From Scortum barcoo (lineage: Eukaryota > Chordata > Actinopteri > Centrarchiformes > Terapontidae): DNA of 64,000 nt. A model generated the notes under the pieces. That model did not search any database and had not been told where the DNA came from. It saw only the letters and a list, made by a program, of their open reading frames with translations. The DNA is taken from assembly GCA_023238725.1 (NCBI GenBank), contig CM041531.1, positions 2,881,102-2,945,101 of the forward strand, read 5' to 3'. Shown here in pieces: positions 14,001 through 24,935 of the stretch (position 1 is the first letter of the stretch; each line of letters opens with the position of its first letter). Made by a program: the position numbers and the translations under genes.

Positions 14001-17000
14001 ATAAAATGCAGTTGTCCTGGTGACTGAAACAAACCTACAAATCGAAGCCGTCTCTGCTGATAAACGTGTCACCGTGAAAAGCTCCTGCTGTGGACAGTTT
14101 ACAGCAGGCAGACTGTAATCGAATACTTACTGGCAAAGGTTTAAAGTTTGTACAAATAATGAAATCTGAAAGAGATAAATATTCAAAAAAAAAAAATCCG
14201 CCTCCTTTCTGCTGCCCTTCATGTTCATCTGTAAAATGCGTTAGTTTAAACACCAGAGGGCGCCGCAGTACCAAACGCTGCCACTTTTAATTTCAGTTTC
14301 CTGGTGTCACATGGACCATGTGTCGCCTCGGCCGCTGAGCTCTCAGGTAAAGTGTTGGACTTGTTGGAAAAGGTGGCAGCAGCACATAGTTGTGTTTATG
14401 ATGGCGTGTTGTGACACATCGTGGGCATGAACACAACAGCTCAGAGGGCGAAGGTGCATCAACCACAGGTGTGCTGCAAACCTCCACATTCCTTTTGTGA
14501 GAATCACCTGCTACTGTAAAAAAAAAAAAAAAACTCCCATGATGCTCTTGTGTGATGAAGAGGAAGTGACATCACTCACCTTTTCTTTCTGGAAGTAGAT
14601 GAGTGCGCCGGCTGTGATCTGAGCGATGAGGATCAGCAGGAGGCAGGTGAAGTACTGAGGAGAGACGACAGATGTTAAACTCATCAGAGATTAATAAAAC
14701 ATGTTGGCTGAGAGGTGAAGTGAAACGAGCACGTTGAAGATGAAGCTGTTGATGTTCAATATTTAACTTACTGATAACACCAAACACTGATACCTCCACT
14801 TCCTCTGAGACATAAAAACTATTAAAACTCATCACTGTTGTTCCTCCATCACCATGAACACACACACTGTAGTTTATTTTAACTCAATCACAAACACACA
14901 CACTGTCCTTCTGCCACAGTCACCAGAGCAAAAGTGGATTCATCCGCCACTGAAAATAGTCCCCAATAAATGCTGTTTCCTTCTGTTTGTTTGTTAAAAA
15001 CTACAGTGAACAGCTGTTTTAAGAATGACGTTTAGAAACGTACGTCTTCAGAAAGAGTCAATGAGCTCTGAGCTGAGAGCCACAGACAGGAAGAAGACGA
15101 GCCAATAGCGTGTTGTTGGTTTGACGGTTTTCATGGAACAGCAAAAAAAAAAAAAAAAACATGATATCACCAGCCTCGTTTTTTAACGTTTAAATATGAG
15201 GTTTGGTGTGACACGTTGCACACAAATATGTGAAAATATGTGTTTTCTGTGTTTTACTGTTTCACTTTTTTAATACTTTCTATCACCGTTTTCTGTCAGT
15301 TTATAACCACAACAGAAATGCAGCTATCACACAAAGCAGCGACTTCCTGCAAAACCATCTTTTTCTTACCTGGTAGACTGAACTTTATACGACTGCCGGA
15401 CCAAATGAGTTTGTGCGAGTGCATCCTTGAATTTTTATCCACTATTGGCTGCAGCTGCAAACATCAGTGATTGAATGCTCTGAACTCAAAGACTTTTAAA
15501 GTCCGCTGGATTACTCAAAATTTCATGTCACGAAGTCGAGAAGAGAGCTGCTGTCCTTTTCTCTGTAATATTTTCACAGTAAATCCTCCACTCAGACCAC
15601 AGCTGCAGTATTCCTGCGTAGATACAAACACAGTGTCGACACTCACCAGGCCCAGCAGACAGCGGATCTCATAAATGGCGCCCAAGCAGCCAAGGAAGCC
15701 CAGCCCATGAGCATGGAGAAAGCTCCGACGCCGATCAGGATGTAGCAGGCGACCTTTACAGCCGTGGAGTTATCTGTGTGGAGAGTTCAGATCAGAAACT
15801 ACACGTCAGCACGTTAACTCAACTAACCTGCAGCACAGAGCACAACGCATCAATGTTTTTACTGCACAAAAATCAAGATTCAAATATTTCTACACACAAT
15901 GTTATTAGAAATCTGATGAACCAGGAATTAAACCCAAAAGTTCCTACAAACAATCACAATTATAAAAGTTTGTATCAACAGGAAATCTCCAACCAATAGT
16001 ACAAAATTATTATAAATTTATTGAAATAGTTGCTGATTTATTTGTTTATAACTGTCGGGTAAGTTTAATTTATGACAACTCTTTAGGTTTTATTAGTTCT
16101 TTAAGTTATTTCTGTGCAAAAATCTCCATTTGTAGAGTATCTAAAACTGTCAGATAAATGTAGTTGAGTAACATTATTCTCCTCTGTGATGTGCTGGAGT
16201 AGAAATAGAAAGTTGTATGAAAAGTAAAACAGAAATTAGCACTAAAGCTCAGCACTTTATTAAATGTGCCTGTAGTCGAGGTTGTTTTTAGTTCTGAACT
16301 GTCAGGATGAATTCTCGTGTTTTTTTCAGTGCTGATGTCTCGAACAGACTCCTGGACTCGGATGTTCAGGAGGTCCCTCACATCTGGCTTCAGGTCTGAA
16401 TCCAGAGAACAAAGTTTTTTTTCATTTTTTGCTTCACGACTTCCAGACTGCAGGACCTGATGCAGCTAACACTCGCACAGAAACAGCTCGAGATCGAACA
16501 CGTCAGCGCGTCGAGGTCTGCCAACGCGCCGTTTTAAAGACCGAACGACCCCCCCACCCAATGGCAGAGTCTGCGAGGCCTCAAGGAATCATGGCATACC
16601 CCCGAGGGAGCGGTGAACCAGGGCACGCAGCTCGAACCAAGACAAAGAGAGACGAGGGGAGTTTATGATGGAAAAATTAGGCTGAGCAGAGGGGGAGGGG
16701 TGCTGATGCAGGAAATGAAAACCTGTGTGTGTGTGTGTGTGTGTGTGCGTGGGTGTGTGTGTTTATATGTGCCCTGCCCTACACACATGTTCACTTTTTT
16801 TTTTTAGGGTCAACCCAGACACTACTGGTGAGGCTCAGATTAAATACTGGCTGCTATATTATGACAGAGATGGGGCCCATGAAGACGTCAACACACACAC
16901 ACACAAAACACGTCCACACAAGTTTTTCCTTCCTCACCTCTCACAAACTGAAGCTTTTCTCACAAAAATTAAATTTAACAGACATTATCAACACGCTGAG

Positions 17001-18439
17001 CATTCACACAGATAAAATTACTATAAATAATTTAAAGTGAAGAAACTTGTGAAACTTTAAAGAAAGTTTGTGGTGAGGACGAAGCACGTTGGAGGCATCT
17101 ATCACACTTCAGTTCACTTTTTTTAAGACACTACACTTCTTTTTTTTTTTGTCATGATCTGTTGTTTATCAGTTTAACCAGGTGAACCAAAGTGATTTAA
17201 TTTGATTTGGCACGGGCACCTCGTCTCATCCGCACCCACATTTTGTTAGATTAGATCGACAGGCAGGCGACTTTATTGACCCCCGGAGGGATATTAAGTC
17301 CTCACAGCAACATAAAAAATATGTGTTCAACAAAGGTGAATGCAGACAGACAAGGTGGAGGGAGACAAAGGTCAGTAAACTGGTGATGATGATAATAACA
17401 CTTATAAAATGATGATGATGATGTTGATAACAGTTTATAATAATAATTATGATATTGATGTATGATGACAGCATAATGATTATAACAGTAAAAATAATAT
17501 AATAATAAAACAGTGACAGTCAAATATTAATGTCTGATGTCTGTTATATATAAATATGTATGTATAATATATACTTGGCTATGCAAGACACGCGCCTATA
17601 GATATAATATATTAATATAAGATGTGATGTGTAATGCATGTGTAATATGTGAGATAATCTGACACTGAATCTCATTTAATGTGACTCAATGATATAATGA
17701 TGTGTGGTACAGAAAAATGAAAGCACACAGGACGGCTGAAATACAACAACATGTTACTTAAACAAAGAAAGGACATTCTTAAAAAAAAACACCTAATTTA
17801 TAAAAAACTTTTAACTTATCTGACCATAATAAAACAATTCATTTAAATAGAGATGGTTTAGATAACACTTCCAGTACAAAGGTGACGTGACAGGCTGTTA
17901 AAAGCAGAAACGAGGCCTCGCTCTGACTCAGCGCCGTCTTTTGTACGAGCAGGCTGATTTCATCTCTCGCACCAGGGATGCTCATTGATTCACCCTCAAA
18001 ACCACGCCGACGGTCGAGCCCATGACGGGCCGCTGACCCGGTTTATAAAATGTTCCATTGAGCATCAATACGTCTCATTTATGTGCAGACACAAAGCTAA
18101 ACTGTCCGCCGCTCGCTTTAACCCCTCTGCTCCGCGTGGTTTGTGTCGTATGACCGATGAAATCCCTGGACTCATCGACTGTCCCCCAGCTCGGACAGAC
18201 CGGTGATGTGTGTGAGTGTGTGTGCGTGTGTGAGTGTGTGTGAGTGTGTGAGTGTGTGTGTGTCTGTGAGAGTGTGTGTGTGTGGTGATGAGTAAGGCGG
18301 TGAGCACACTGGGCTGATGTGATGCATGCTGATGCTGGATGGAGCAGAAAGAGCCCAGTGTCTGAGGGGAGGACACCTGCAGGGAGGCCACGGGCGCGGG
18401 ACAAACATCCTCAGTGACGCCCGCTGCTCCACTCACACG

Positions 18440-18482
<43 letters not shown>

Positions 18483-19673
18483 TAGCTCAATGTCCATCTC
18501 TATATTTCTGCATCAACACTTCTTCAGTCATCTTTTTTTTTTTTTTATTCTCTCACTGCTCAAAAGTTCAAACACGAGTGAGACGACAACAGTGTGAGTG
18601 TTACGTTAGCTTAGCTTAGCATAAAGACTGGAAGCAAGGGGAAACTGCTAGCCTGCTTCTGGACTTAGCTTAAAAAATACACCTAACAGTGGTGAGATGT
18701 AACTGAGTACATTTACTTGAGTACTGAACTTAAGTACAACTTTGAGGTGCTTTATGTAAGTCTTATCTCATCATGTCTTTTTCTACATTTACAGTTTTGG
18801 TTACTTTAAAAATTAAAATGTTTACACAAAACATAGAAAGTTAAAATAAAATGTGATATTTCACTATAAATTAAACTATACTTTGATACACTGACACATA
18901 TTTCTAACCTTTTTATTGTTCCGGCTTAAATAATAAGATTTGCTTCTTGATATGATAATTTAATTCATTATAATGTATATAAATATATAAATTATAAACA
19001 GAAAAAGTCTCCGTCTGTCTGTCCTTCAATGGTCTCAGAAACTGTTCATCCAAACGACTCTTTGCAGTTTTGTTACTGAGGACTGAAGGATGTGCAGTGT
19101 CGAGTAATCAAGAAAAGATTTATCCAGAATGAAAATAATCAATAGTTATCCTCCAATAAAAAATAGCTGCATTAGTATATTTAATTTTAATACTTTAAGT
19201 ACATTACCTGATTATACTTGTACTTGTATACTTTGTACTGCACTGAAAATTATATTCAGTGTATTTTTACAGTGCAGTCTGACTATATTTACTGAAATAA
19301 AAAGGATCTGAATATTTCCTCCAGCACTGCTGAGGTATTTTTTCACTTTGGACAAAGCCAGGCTAGCTGTTTCCACCTGCTTTCCAGTCTTTGTGCTAAG
19401 CTAAGCTAACCACCTCCAGGCTTCAGCTCCATACTCAACTCACAGACAAAACTCAAATTAAATGTCAAACACACAATAATCTGCAGGTTTAAGAGCTAAA
19501 AGAGTCTTTGAATGCTGTGAGAGAGAAAGTCTTGATTAGAAAAATATGGAGCAGAAAAAAAAAAGATTTGCTGTGTGGTTTATGGGAATTTCTTTCTTTT
19601 TTTTTTTTTAAAAACACCAGCAGACCTGAAATCTGCTGGACACTTGTGTTTAACTGAACGCTCTCATATGGTG

Positions 19674-19711
<38 letters not shown>

Positions 19712-20054
19712 GAAACTGAGCAGGCTTCAGGCCGAACGTTCACAGTAACTCATCTGACCGATAAAAAGGATCGTCTGTTATCTCGGTCGAAACAGAGAAA
19801 CATCAGAAACCAAACAGCCGAGCACAAACTAACAGTGACGTGTTGATGAATTCAGCAGCTGATTTATGAAATGAAAACGTCTACGGTGCACAAACTGGTT
19901 TTGGGTTTTCGGATAAAACAACATGATGGTGTCCAGTAAAAAGTAAAATAAAGCAGATTTCTGACAGGATGAACTATAAAAGAGAGAAACTGATCTCAAA
20001 ACCACAGAGATTCAGTTAAAAGTACTGAGAAATAAAGACAGAGACGCGTAAACG

Positions 20055-20089
<35 letters not shown>

Positions 20090-21043
20090 AGGATGATTTC
20101 CGTGTTTTTCATAACACGGAAAGACAAAAAACGAAATTCAAAGTCGTTTTTTTTGTGTTTTTGTGGAGGAGCTGATTAAACTCAACAGAAATCTCAAAGC
20201 TTTAAATCACCAACTCCAAGATCTGATGAAGAAATCAGAAGAAATGAATCATTTATTAAAAAAAATAAATAAAAACTTCACAATTACAAGAAAGAAAAAC
20301 AAAGAAAACAAGAGATCAGAGGTTTCATATCTGGCCTTTCCTAATCAGAACTTGATTAAAGTTTTAGGTGAATAAAAATGGTTTATTGACTTTTAGGCTC
20401 AGATTGTTTTTGGAGCAGCTGTTCGAAAATGAATTAAATTGCAATAAAAAGAATATCCGTTTTATTTTAATTGGATCTGATGAGTAAATTTCCCACAAAT
20501 GACTTGTTCTGCAGGATCACAGAAGTGAAATCCTTTACATAAATATCAGAGTTTCTCATGTTTCAACTGTTCAAACTAACAAATAAAATCATCATTTTGG
20601 TGCCCAGTGTGCTGCCTGTTTCTCTCACACACATTTAAAAACACACACACAGATTTTAAACCACAGACACACACACACACTCACACTGGCAGCCTGCTTG
20701 CAGCCTGTACTTGGCCTGTTTTCCGTCTGTTAATCATGCCTCCATTTGTTTTGGCCTACATGAGCTCTACAAGTGAGGTGGTGTAAAAGGCTCCACTGGA
20801 AAAAAGAAAAAAAAAAAACATATTGGCCGTTTGTTTTTTTTGAGCGTCGACAGCCAGAAGAGCTGCGACCGAAAACTGCCTTCACTCATCTCTCAGAGAA
20901 AATAATAATAAGAAGTAAATTAAAACATTAAAATCAAACATTAAACGTGATGAAGATACTCACTGAGGACCACGATGAAGCTCTGATTGTCCAGCAGGAG
21001 CCAAAGACCGAAGCCCATGATGACGGCCCCTTTGCACAGCTGG

Positions 21044-21091
<48 letters not shown>

Positions 21092-23110
21092 TATGTGTAG
21101 ACATTTCAACATACTGTGTCAGGTGAAGTTTGAATATAAGTGACAATAACTCAATAAACAAAGCAAGAGAAGAGAGAAATTATAGCTGTTTCACAATAAA
21201 AGCCTCGCATTTCATTGTTGAAAAGCTTTTCATGTGAAGCAGCAAATGTTCAAAAGTTCAGGAAGCTCTAACACAACTTCAGTAAACAGTAAAATAATGC
21301 AGATATCTGACAGGATGAACAGGAAAAGAGCGAAACTGATCTCCAAACCACAGAGATTCAGTTCAAGATACTGAGAAATGAAGACAGAGACGTAAGAAAC
21401 ACACACACACAAACAGTTTAACACACAGGAGGATGAGACAAAATAAGAAATAAAAATAATATCTGCTGACATTTTTGTTAAACAAAGACAGAAAAACAAA
21501 ATTCAAAGTTGATTTTTAGTGTTTTTGTGAAATTGAAAGTGAACATGATGATTAATACTGATAAAGTGCTTATTGCATGTTGCTAAAATGTACAAAAACA
21601 AAATACTGAAGTCATTTTAGCACTTTTACTTTTGTCCTGGAAATGCATAAATGTTCTGTTTATTTTTCGTGTACTATTGTGTTTAAAATAAAATAAAATT
21701 AAAAAAAATTGGAGGTAAAGTTCAATGCGACAACATGCAAAGTGTAACTTATAGAGAAAATTGAAGGATTTCCTCCCTCCTACGTGACTTGCAAGTGTTA
21801 AAAAAACCAAAAAAAACAGACGTTTGAGTTTATCTGCGAGGTGGCGACGAAGCTCTTAACCTCAATCACAGATTTCCAGAAGAAGTGAGAGAGGAAACGA
21901 GAGAGTGAGCATCGCCTTGGTAACTCGCCCACAAACACGTCATCTGCTCTGTAATTTTACAGAAATTTAAAACGTATGAAGCCATATATTAAAATTTTTT
22001 CCAACCTGCCACGTCTACTCTCTCTTCAGTCAGTCCAAAGATAATTCAGATCAAATATAATTGTTTTATTGTCCAATGCACAAGCATAACATCTCGTAAA
22101 ATTCTTGGGTGTCTCTCGCCAACTTCACAGGAAGACAAAAAGACGTCAGCAAAACTTCCACTTCCAAACCACTTCCTAATATCCACGGAGACGAACAACA
22201 AAAGCAAAAACTGAAAAAAATAGAAGAAAACCACAAAAACCAAAAGCGTGCAGGCCTCGTTTGCATGTCTGATAACGAGTTTACCGCCAACAGTCGTATT
22301 GTGTCCACGACCTAAAAAAATTCAGTTTACTGTCAAAGGGACTAAAATTACTGAAAATATTCAAAATATTCATCTTGAATCAGAGAATTTTAGCATTTTT
22401 TTTTCTTCCATTAAAAAAACGATCATTCGACCAACTGATTAATCAACTAATAGTCGCAGCTCTAATCATCTCATCTAATTATACGTGTTACACTTATGGT
22501 GCCAAAACTCTTATTATGTTGGGTTTTTTTGGACCAAGTGAACCAAAATGTTGAGTCATTAATGTGAATAATGGAAATTACAAAATTATGTTGGGTGTAT
22601 GAAATCCATTAGTGTGGAAACTGTTGACAAACTAAAAAACAGTTCACCATCAGGTTTAAAATGGATATAAATATAATGTTGAAATTAATTGATGTTAAAT
22701 TTATTATTTTACTACTAAAAATAAGACACATGTTGAAAAAACAAATGTAAAAGACATTGTTGATCAGACATTTTGTTTTTAGTTGGCTCACGATCACTGT
22801 GTTAGTGTAATACAAGTTGAAAACAACGAACGCTAAATGAAATCTGTGCAGCAGTTCAAATCAAGAAGCTTTTGACTCTTAATTATGTTCGTAAAATGCC
22901 ATTAAAACAGAAATATTAACCAAATTTTACATGTTGAGCGAGATTACAGTCTGCGAAATAAACCAACATGAACTGAGAGCAGCTCTATTTTGATTTTAAT
23001 GTCACATTATCATCACTATTAATCATCAGTGAGGGCGAAATACTCACAAAGAAGATGAGGTTGAAGAGGAACAGGAAGTATTTGGTCGCAGTCAGGCAGC
23101 CTTTCCCCAT
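7954..23110 (-). CDS. cd82: CD82 tetraspanin (KAI1-like), eight coding exons, frameshifted
   Basis: CD82 is a four-pass plasma-membrane tetraspanin that organises integrins and signalling receptors into microdomains. Coding exons, 5' to 3' on the minus strand, are 23110-23048, 21039-20964, 15773-15647, 14654-14580, 10385-10287, 9182-9009, 8911-8828 and 8031-7954. All have AG/GT borders. The start reads MGKGCLTATKYFLFLFNLIFF (TM1). TM2 and TM3 follow, then the large extracellular loop with ECCGW, FPCSC and several N-X-S/T sites, then TM4 and the tail ending HTEDYTKVPKY. This matches vertebrate CD82 in order and length: 771 bases, 256 residues, if the extra five bases are ignored. The third exon carries a 5-bp duplication (15697-15706) that shifts the frame and gives a TGA at 14635-14633. 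This is either a broken allele or paralogue, or a sequence error. Teleosts may have cd82a and cd82b; which one this is cannot be told. Confidence 0.9.
8080..8460. repeat. AT-rich degenerate tandem repeat in cd82 intron
   Basis: Blocks such as ttctaaaaacatttttat, aaaacattttataaaa and tttaaaatatt recur roughly every 40 bases with much divergence. The tract lies within the last cd82 intron, starting about 50 bases from the last exon. Confidence 0.65.
8828..8911 (-). CDS. cd82: cd82 exon for loop end and TM4
   Basis: It encodes GCAHSVESWLLTNIG followed by VVLGICLGVALIE. This covers the last conserved cysteine of the large extracellular loop and most of TM4. It is 84 bases and phase 0 at both ends, with donor GAG|gtac and acceptor aatcag. 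Confidence 0.92.
9009..9182 (-). CDS. cd82: cd82 large extracellular loop exon (CCG motif)
   Basis: It begins MECCGWTSRVDW and includes the tetraspanin CCG signature, then FPCSC and GFCEA, then DWPVYDV. The N-S-S, N-I-S and N-F-S triplets are potential glycosylation sites. It is 174 bases, phase 0. Confidence 0.93.
9304..9443 (-). repeat. Dispersed repeat, same family as 59220-59310
   Basis: Read on the minus strand, it contains cacaacaatcacatgga followed by gagtcgctggca. The plus strand at 59246-59284 has the same two blocks with very few changes. It starts with the aagattcaag-type head shared with 39112, 23641 and 60862. It lies in the cd82 intron between exons 9009-9182 and 10287-10385. 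Confidence 0.65.
10287..10385 (-). CDS. cd82: cd82 exon before the CCG motif
   Basis: It encodes LNEEMSKIVTKVLNNYPGNN and then STTEQAWDFIQRN, the first helical part of the large extracellular loop, with an N-N-S-T glycosylation candidate. It is 99 bases, phase 0, with donor AAT|gtgag. Confidence 0.92.
10386..14579. other. cd82 intron, nothing else recognised
   Basis: This is a 4.2-kb intron between two in-phase cd82 exons. It is AT-rich with poly-A and poly-T runs and short imperfect repeats. No additional exon fits the gene's phase or length here, and no RNA gene is seen. Confidence 0.6.
14580..14654 (-). CDS. cd82: cd82 TM3 exon
   Basis: It encodes YFTCLLLILIAQITAGALIY plus FQKEK in phase 0, the third membrane segment. 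Because of the upstream 5-bp duplication, the annotated frame would instead reach a TGA at 14635-14633 in this exon. Confidence 0.92.
14830..15000 (+). repeat. Dispersed repeat copy A (pair with 46900-47060)
   Basis: It shares blocks, in order, with 46900-47060: catgaacacacacact, then tttattt, actcaatcac, then gtggattcatcc and ctgaaaatagt. Two further copies of the core lie inverted at 33080-33125 and 63613-63655. It is a repeat of unknown class in the cd82 TM2-TM3 intron. Confidence 0.65.
15647..15773 (-). CDS. cd82: cd82 TM2 exon with 5-bp frameshifting duplication
   Basis: It begins by completing an Asn codon and reads NSTAVKVACYILIGVGAFSM then LMG. After that the bases agccc occur twice in tandem on the plus strand (15697-15701 and 15702-15706). 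Reading on in the original frame gives WASLAAWAPF, whereas skipping one copy gives the family-typical FLGCLGAIYEIRCLLGL. The exon is 127 bases; 122 are needed to join phase 1 upstream with phase 0 downstream. So the duplication breaks an otherwise intact exon. Confidence 0.9.
16722..16762. repeat. (TG)n microsatellite
   Basis: This is a TG dinucleotide tract with a few C and G interruptions. It generates spurious cysteine-valine open frames. Confidence 0.85.
17250..17330 (-). repeat. LINE 3'-end-like fragment, minus strand
   Basis: On the minus strand, ggggtcaataaagtcg is followed by atctaatctaac, after a cctccgg block. The form gggg-tcaataaag plus an atct tail resembles common fish LINE 3' ends and is echoed at 35697-35740. 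There is no coding remnant. Confidence 0.4.
18203..18290. repeat. (TG)n/(TGAG)n microsatellite
   Basis: This is a TG-rich tract with regular GAG interruptions on the plus strand. A (CA)n tract in the opposite sense lies 150 bases further on. Confidence 0.85.
18441..18478. repeat. (CA)n microsatellite
   Basis: This is a near-perfect CA dinucleotide tract of about 18 units. Confidence 0.9.
18605..19410. mobile_element. Inverted-repeat element with a second element nested inside
   Basis: The left arm (18605-18655) starts gttagcttagcttagc, then aaagactggaa and gctagcctg. The right arm (19359-19410) is its imperfect reverse complement: caggctagc, then ttccagtct, then gctaagctaagctaac. Such 50-bp terminal inverted repeats with no coding frame fit a non-autonomous DNA transposon or foldback element. 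Most of its interior is a copy of the GTAC-rich repeat (18687-19329), so one element landed in the other. I did not resolve target-site duplications. Confidence 0.7.
18687..19329 (+). mobile_element. GTAC-rich MITE-like repeat, near full length
   Basis: It starts cagtggtgagatgtaact, followed by gagtacatttacttgagtac, and ends gatctgaatatttcctcc followed by agcactg. The ends are short inverted copies of each other (cagtggtg versus cagcactg). There is no coding frame. It matches the copy at 24512-24935 and fragments at 2323, 31800, 33405 and 37140. It behaves like a non-autonomous DNA element; the superfamily is not assigned. Confidence 0.7.
19678..19710. repeat. (CA)n microsatellite
   Basis: This is a perfect CA dinucleotide tract of about 15 units in a cd82 intron. 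Confidence 0.9.
20060..20088. repeat. (CA)n microsatellite
   Basis: This is a perfect CA dinucleotide tract of about 14 units. Confidence 0.9.
20964..21039 (-). CDS. cd82: cd82 exon for TM1 end and small extracellular loop
   Basis: It encodes LCKGAVIMGFGLWLLLDNQS followed by FIVVL, plus one base of the next codon. It corresponds to the family's GAVILGFGVWIL region. It is 76 bases, with phase 0 entry and phase 1 exit; the exit matches the two-base start of the 15647-15773 exon. Confidence 0.92.
21048..21088. repeat. (CA)n microsatellite next to a cd82 acceptor
   Basis: This is a perfect CA tract of about 20 units on the plus strand. It begins about 9 bases outside the exon ending at 21039. 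On the transcript it is a (GU)n tract directly ahead of the short tttccag acceptor, where a polypyrimidine tract would normally lie. Confidence 0.9.
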
Positions 23111-23120
23111 GATGCCGAAT
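23048..23120 (-). CDS. cd82: cd82 first coding exon
   Basis: The ATG is at 23110-23108. The coding part is 63 bases and encodes the short cytoplasmic N terminus and TM1. Ten bases of 5' UTR precede it back to a tttgcag acceptor, so at least one non-coding exon lies further upstream. The donor is TTT|gtgag. Confidence 0.93.
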
Positions 23121-24511
23121 CTGCAAAACACCAGAGACGAGCGTCACAAAACTCATGAAGACAAACGGAGGTGAAGTTCTTCAGACTGAGAGCAGATCGT
23201 GGCTTTGAAGGGGGGTGAACATCACGACGAGCTGATGATCTGAACGAGCGGCGACAGATGCTTTACAAAAAATCCCAAAGACCTCCGAGGCTAAGCTGGC
23301 CCGGCTGATCATGATCGGGTGGGTGGGGGGGATCAAATCTGCAGGATTACACCCGCAAAAACCAGAACAATCACAACATCAATCTGAGCACAGAAGGAGG
23401 CAACCATGCTCTCTGAAACCCACCAACACTGACCTGTATTATACTGTATATCTCTATTTAGTTACATATTTTAGTTGGATCATTTACATTATAGCTCTAC
23501 ATTTTATCAAATTTTAGTTTTATATCTATTTTTTGCTTGTGTGAAATATTTTTGAGCATCATTTTTAGGGAACCCTGAACTAAACATGTTGACTGCTTGA
23601 TGTAGTTTGTTGTGCACGTGACAATAAATTCCTGAATTTTGAATCTTAAATATTGAATTGACAGATAGATCATTGGGACATCATTATATATTGATATTAC
23701 CGCAATAATAAGGAGAAACAATCAGGCTCAGATGAAGAAATTTGCTTTGAACTTAATAAAAATGTTGTTCTTTAAATATTTAAGACATTAATTTGTTATC
23801 TATTTAACTCCCTCACAGAGATGAAGTGGAAGTTATCAAATCCCACATTTAAAACTTGCTTTGACTGGTAAAATGACCGTTTTTCCGTCTGTGTGGTGGC
23901 TCGTATTCACAGAAAATGCAGCCTGAACATGAACGCAGCATCTCTTCACCTCCCTGCAGCCACCCCTCCTCCTCCTCTTCCTCACCCCCTCCACACAGTA
24001 ATGGCCTCTTACTGTCCAATAAATCTATGAGAATCTGGGTGAAATATGGAGGCCTGGCTCGAAGTTTCCTCCTGGCAGCGCGGACCCGACCCACATTCCC
24101 ATCACTGTAAATGGGTTACTGTTACAACGCCGCCTGTGCCAGTTTAAAAAGAGGTGGAGGAGCAAGGGGGGGGGGGCACCTGCAGGGATGACAGAGGGAG
24201 GAGAATATGCAACGGGAAGGACATTTTGGCAAACGGTCTTCAAAAAGCCAGATGGAAGATATTACAGACTATAAACAGAGAGGACTGAGAGCTTAACAAA
24301 GAGCAGGTCGGCCTCTGAAAGTCTGAAAAATCTGAAACTTCGAGAAAGAACCGCTGGGTAAAGATTCAAAAAGGTTTACATCAAACGTGATGCATGAATG
24401 AAAAGTGGAGAATTAGTCACATTTATGCAGATATTCTGTGTTGTTGTTGTCAATAATCCATCTGATGCTCTAAAGAGTGTTTACAGCCAACAGATGGTGA
24501 GTGTGGAATAA

Positions 24512-24935
24512 CAGTGGTGGAAAGTAACTAAAGTACATTTACTCAAGTATTGTACTCGAGTTCAATTTCGAGGTGCTTAACTTGAGTATTTAAGTTTCAC
24601 CACATTTCAAAAGTAATGCATTTGACCGACAGCTTTAGTTATTTACTTAGTTACTGTTCAGATGAAGATTTTACATAAAAAATAGTGATCGATTAATAAA
24701 TTCCAACACTGTGCAATAAATTCAACTATTCAACCTCATAAAGACATATAAAGTTCTTCAAATGAGCTCCATTAAAACGCTTTTACATGTGGAAGCATCA
24801 GTAATAACTAGAAAACTCTCTACCCAATAAGAAGTAACTTCAATACTTTAAGTACTTTTACTCACATGTAGTTGTTGTACATGTTGTACAGTAACTTTAA
24901 TGCAGTACAAGATCAGAGCACTTCTTCCACGATTG
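24512..24935 (+). mobile_element. GTAC-rich MITE-like repeat, second copy
   Basis: It starts cagtggtggaaagtaacta, followed by aagtacatttactcaag, and ends gagcacttcttccac followed by gattg. The ends are imperfect inverted repeats. It shares the order of blocks with 18687-19329 but is shorter. No coding capacity. Confidence 0.7.

Larger units (their letters stand above)
15774..20963. other. cd82 intron rich in simple repeats and mobile elements
   Basis: This is a 5.2-kb intron. It holds several (CA)n/(TG)n tracts, a short LINE-3'-like fragment near 17.26 kb and the nested inverted-repeat element at 18605-19410. No further cd82 exon is required by phase, and none is seen. Confidence 0.6.

Noticed and set aside
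18065..18475. His/Thr- and Cys/Val-rich frames
   Set aside because: They are produced by (TG)n and (CA)n tracts.
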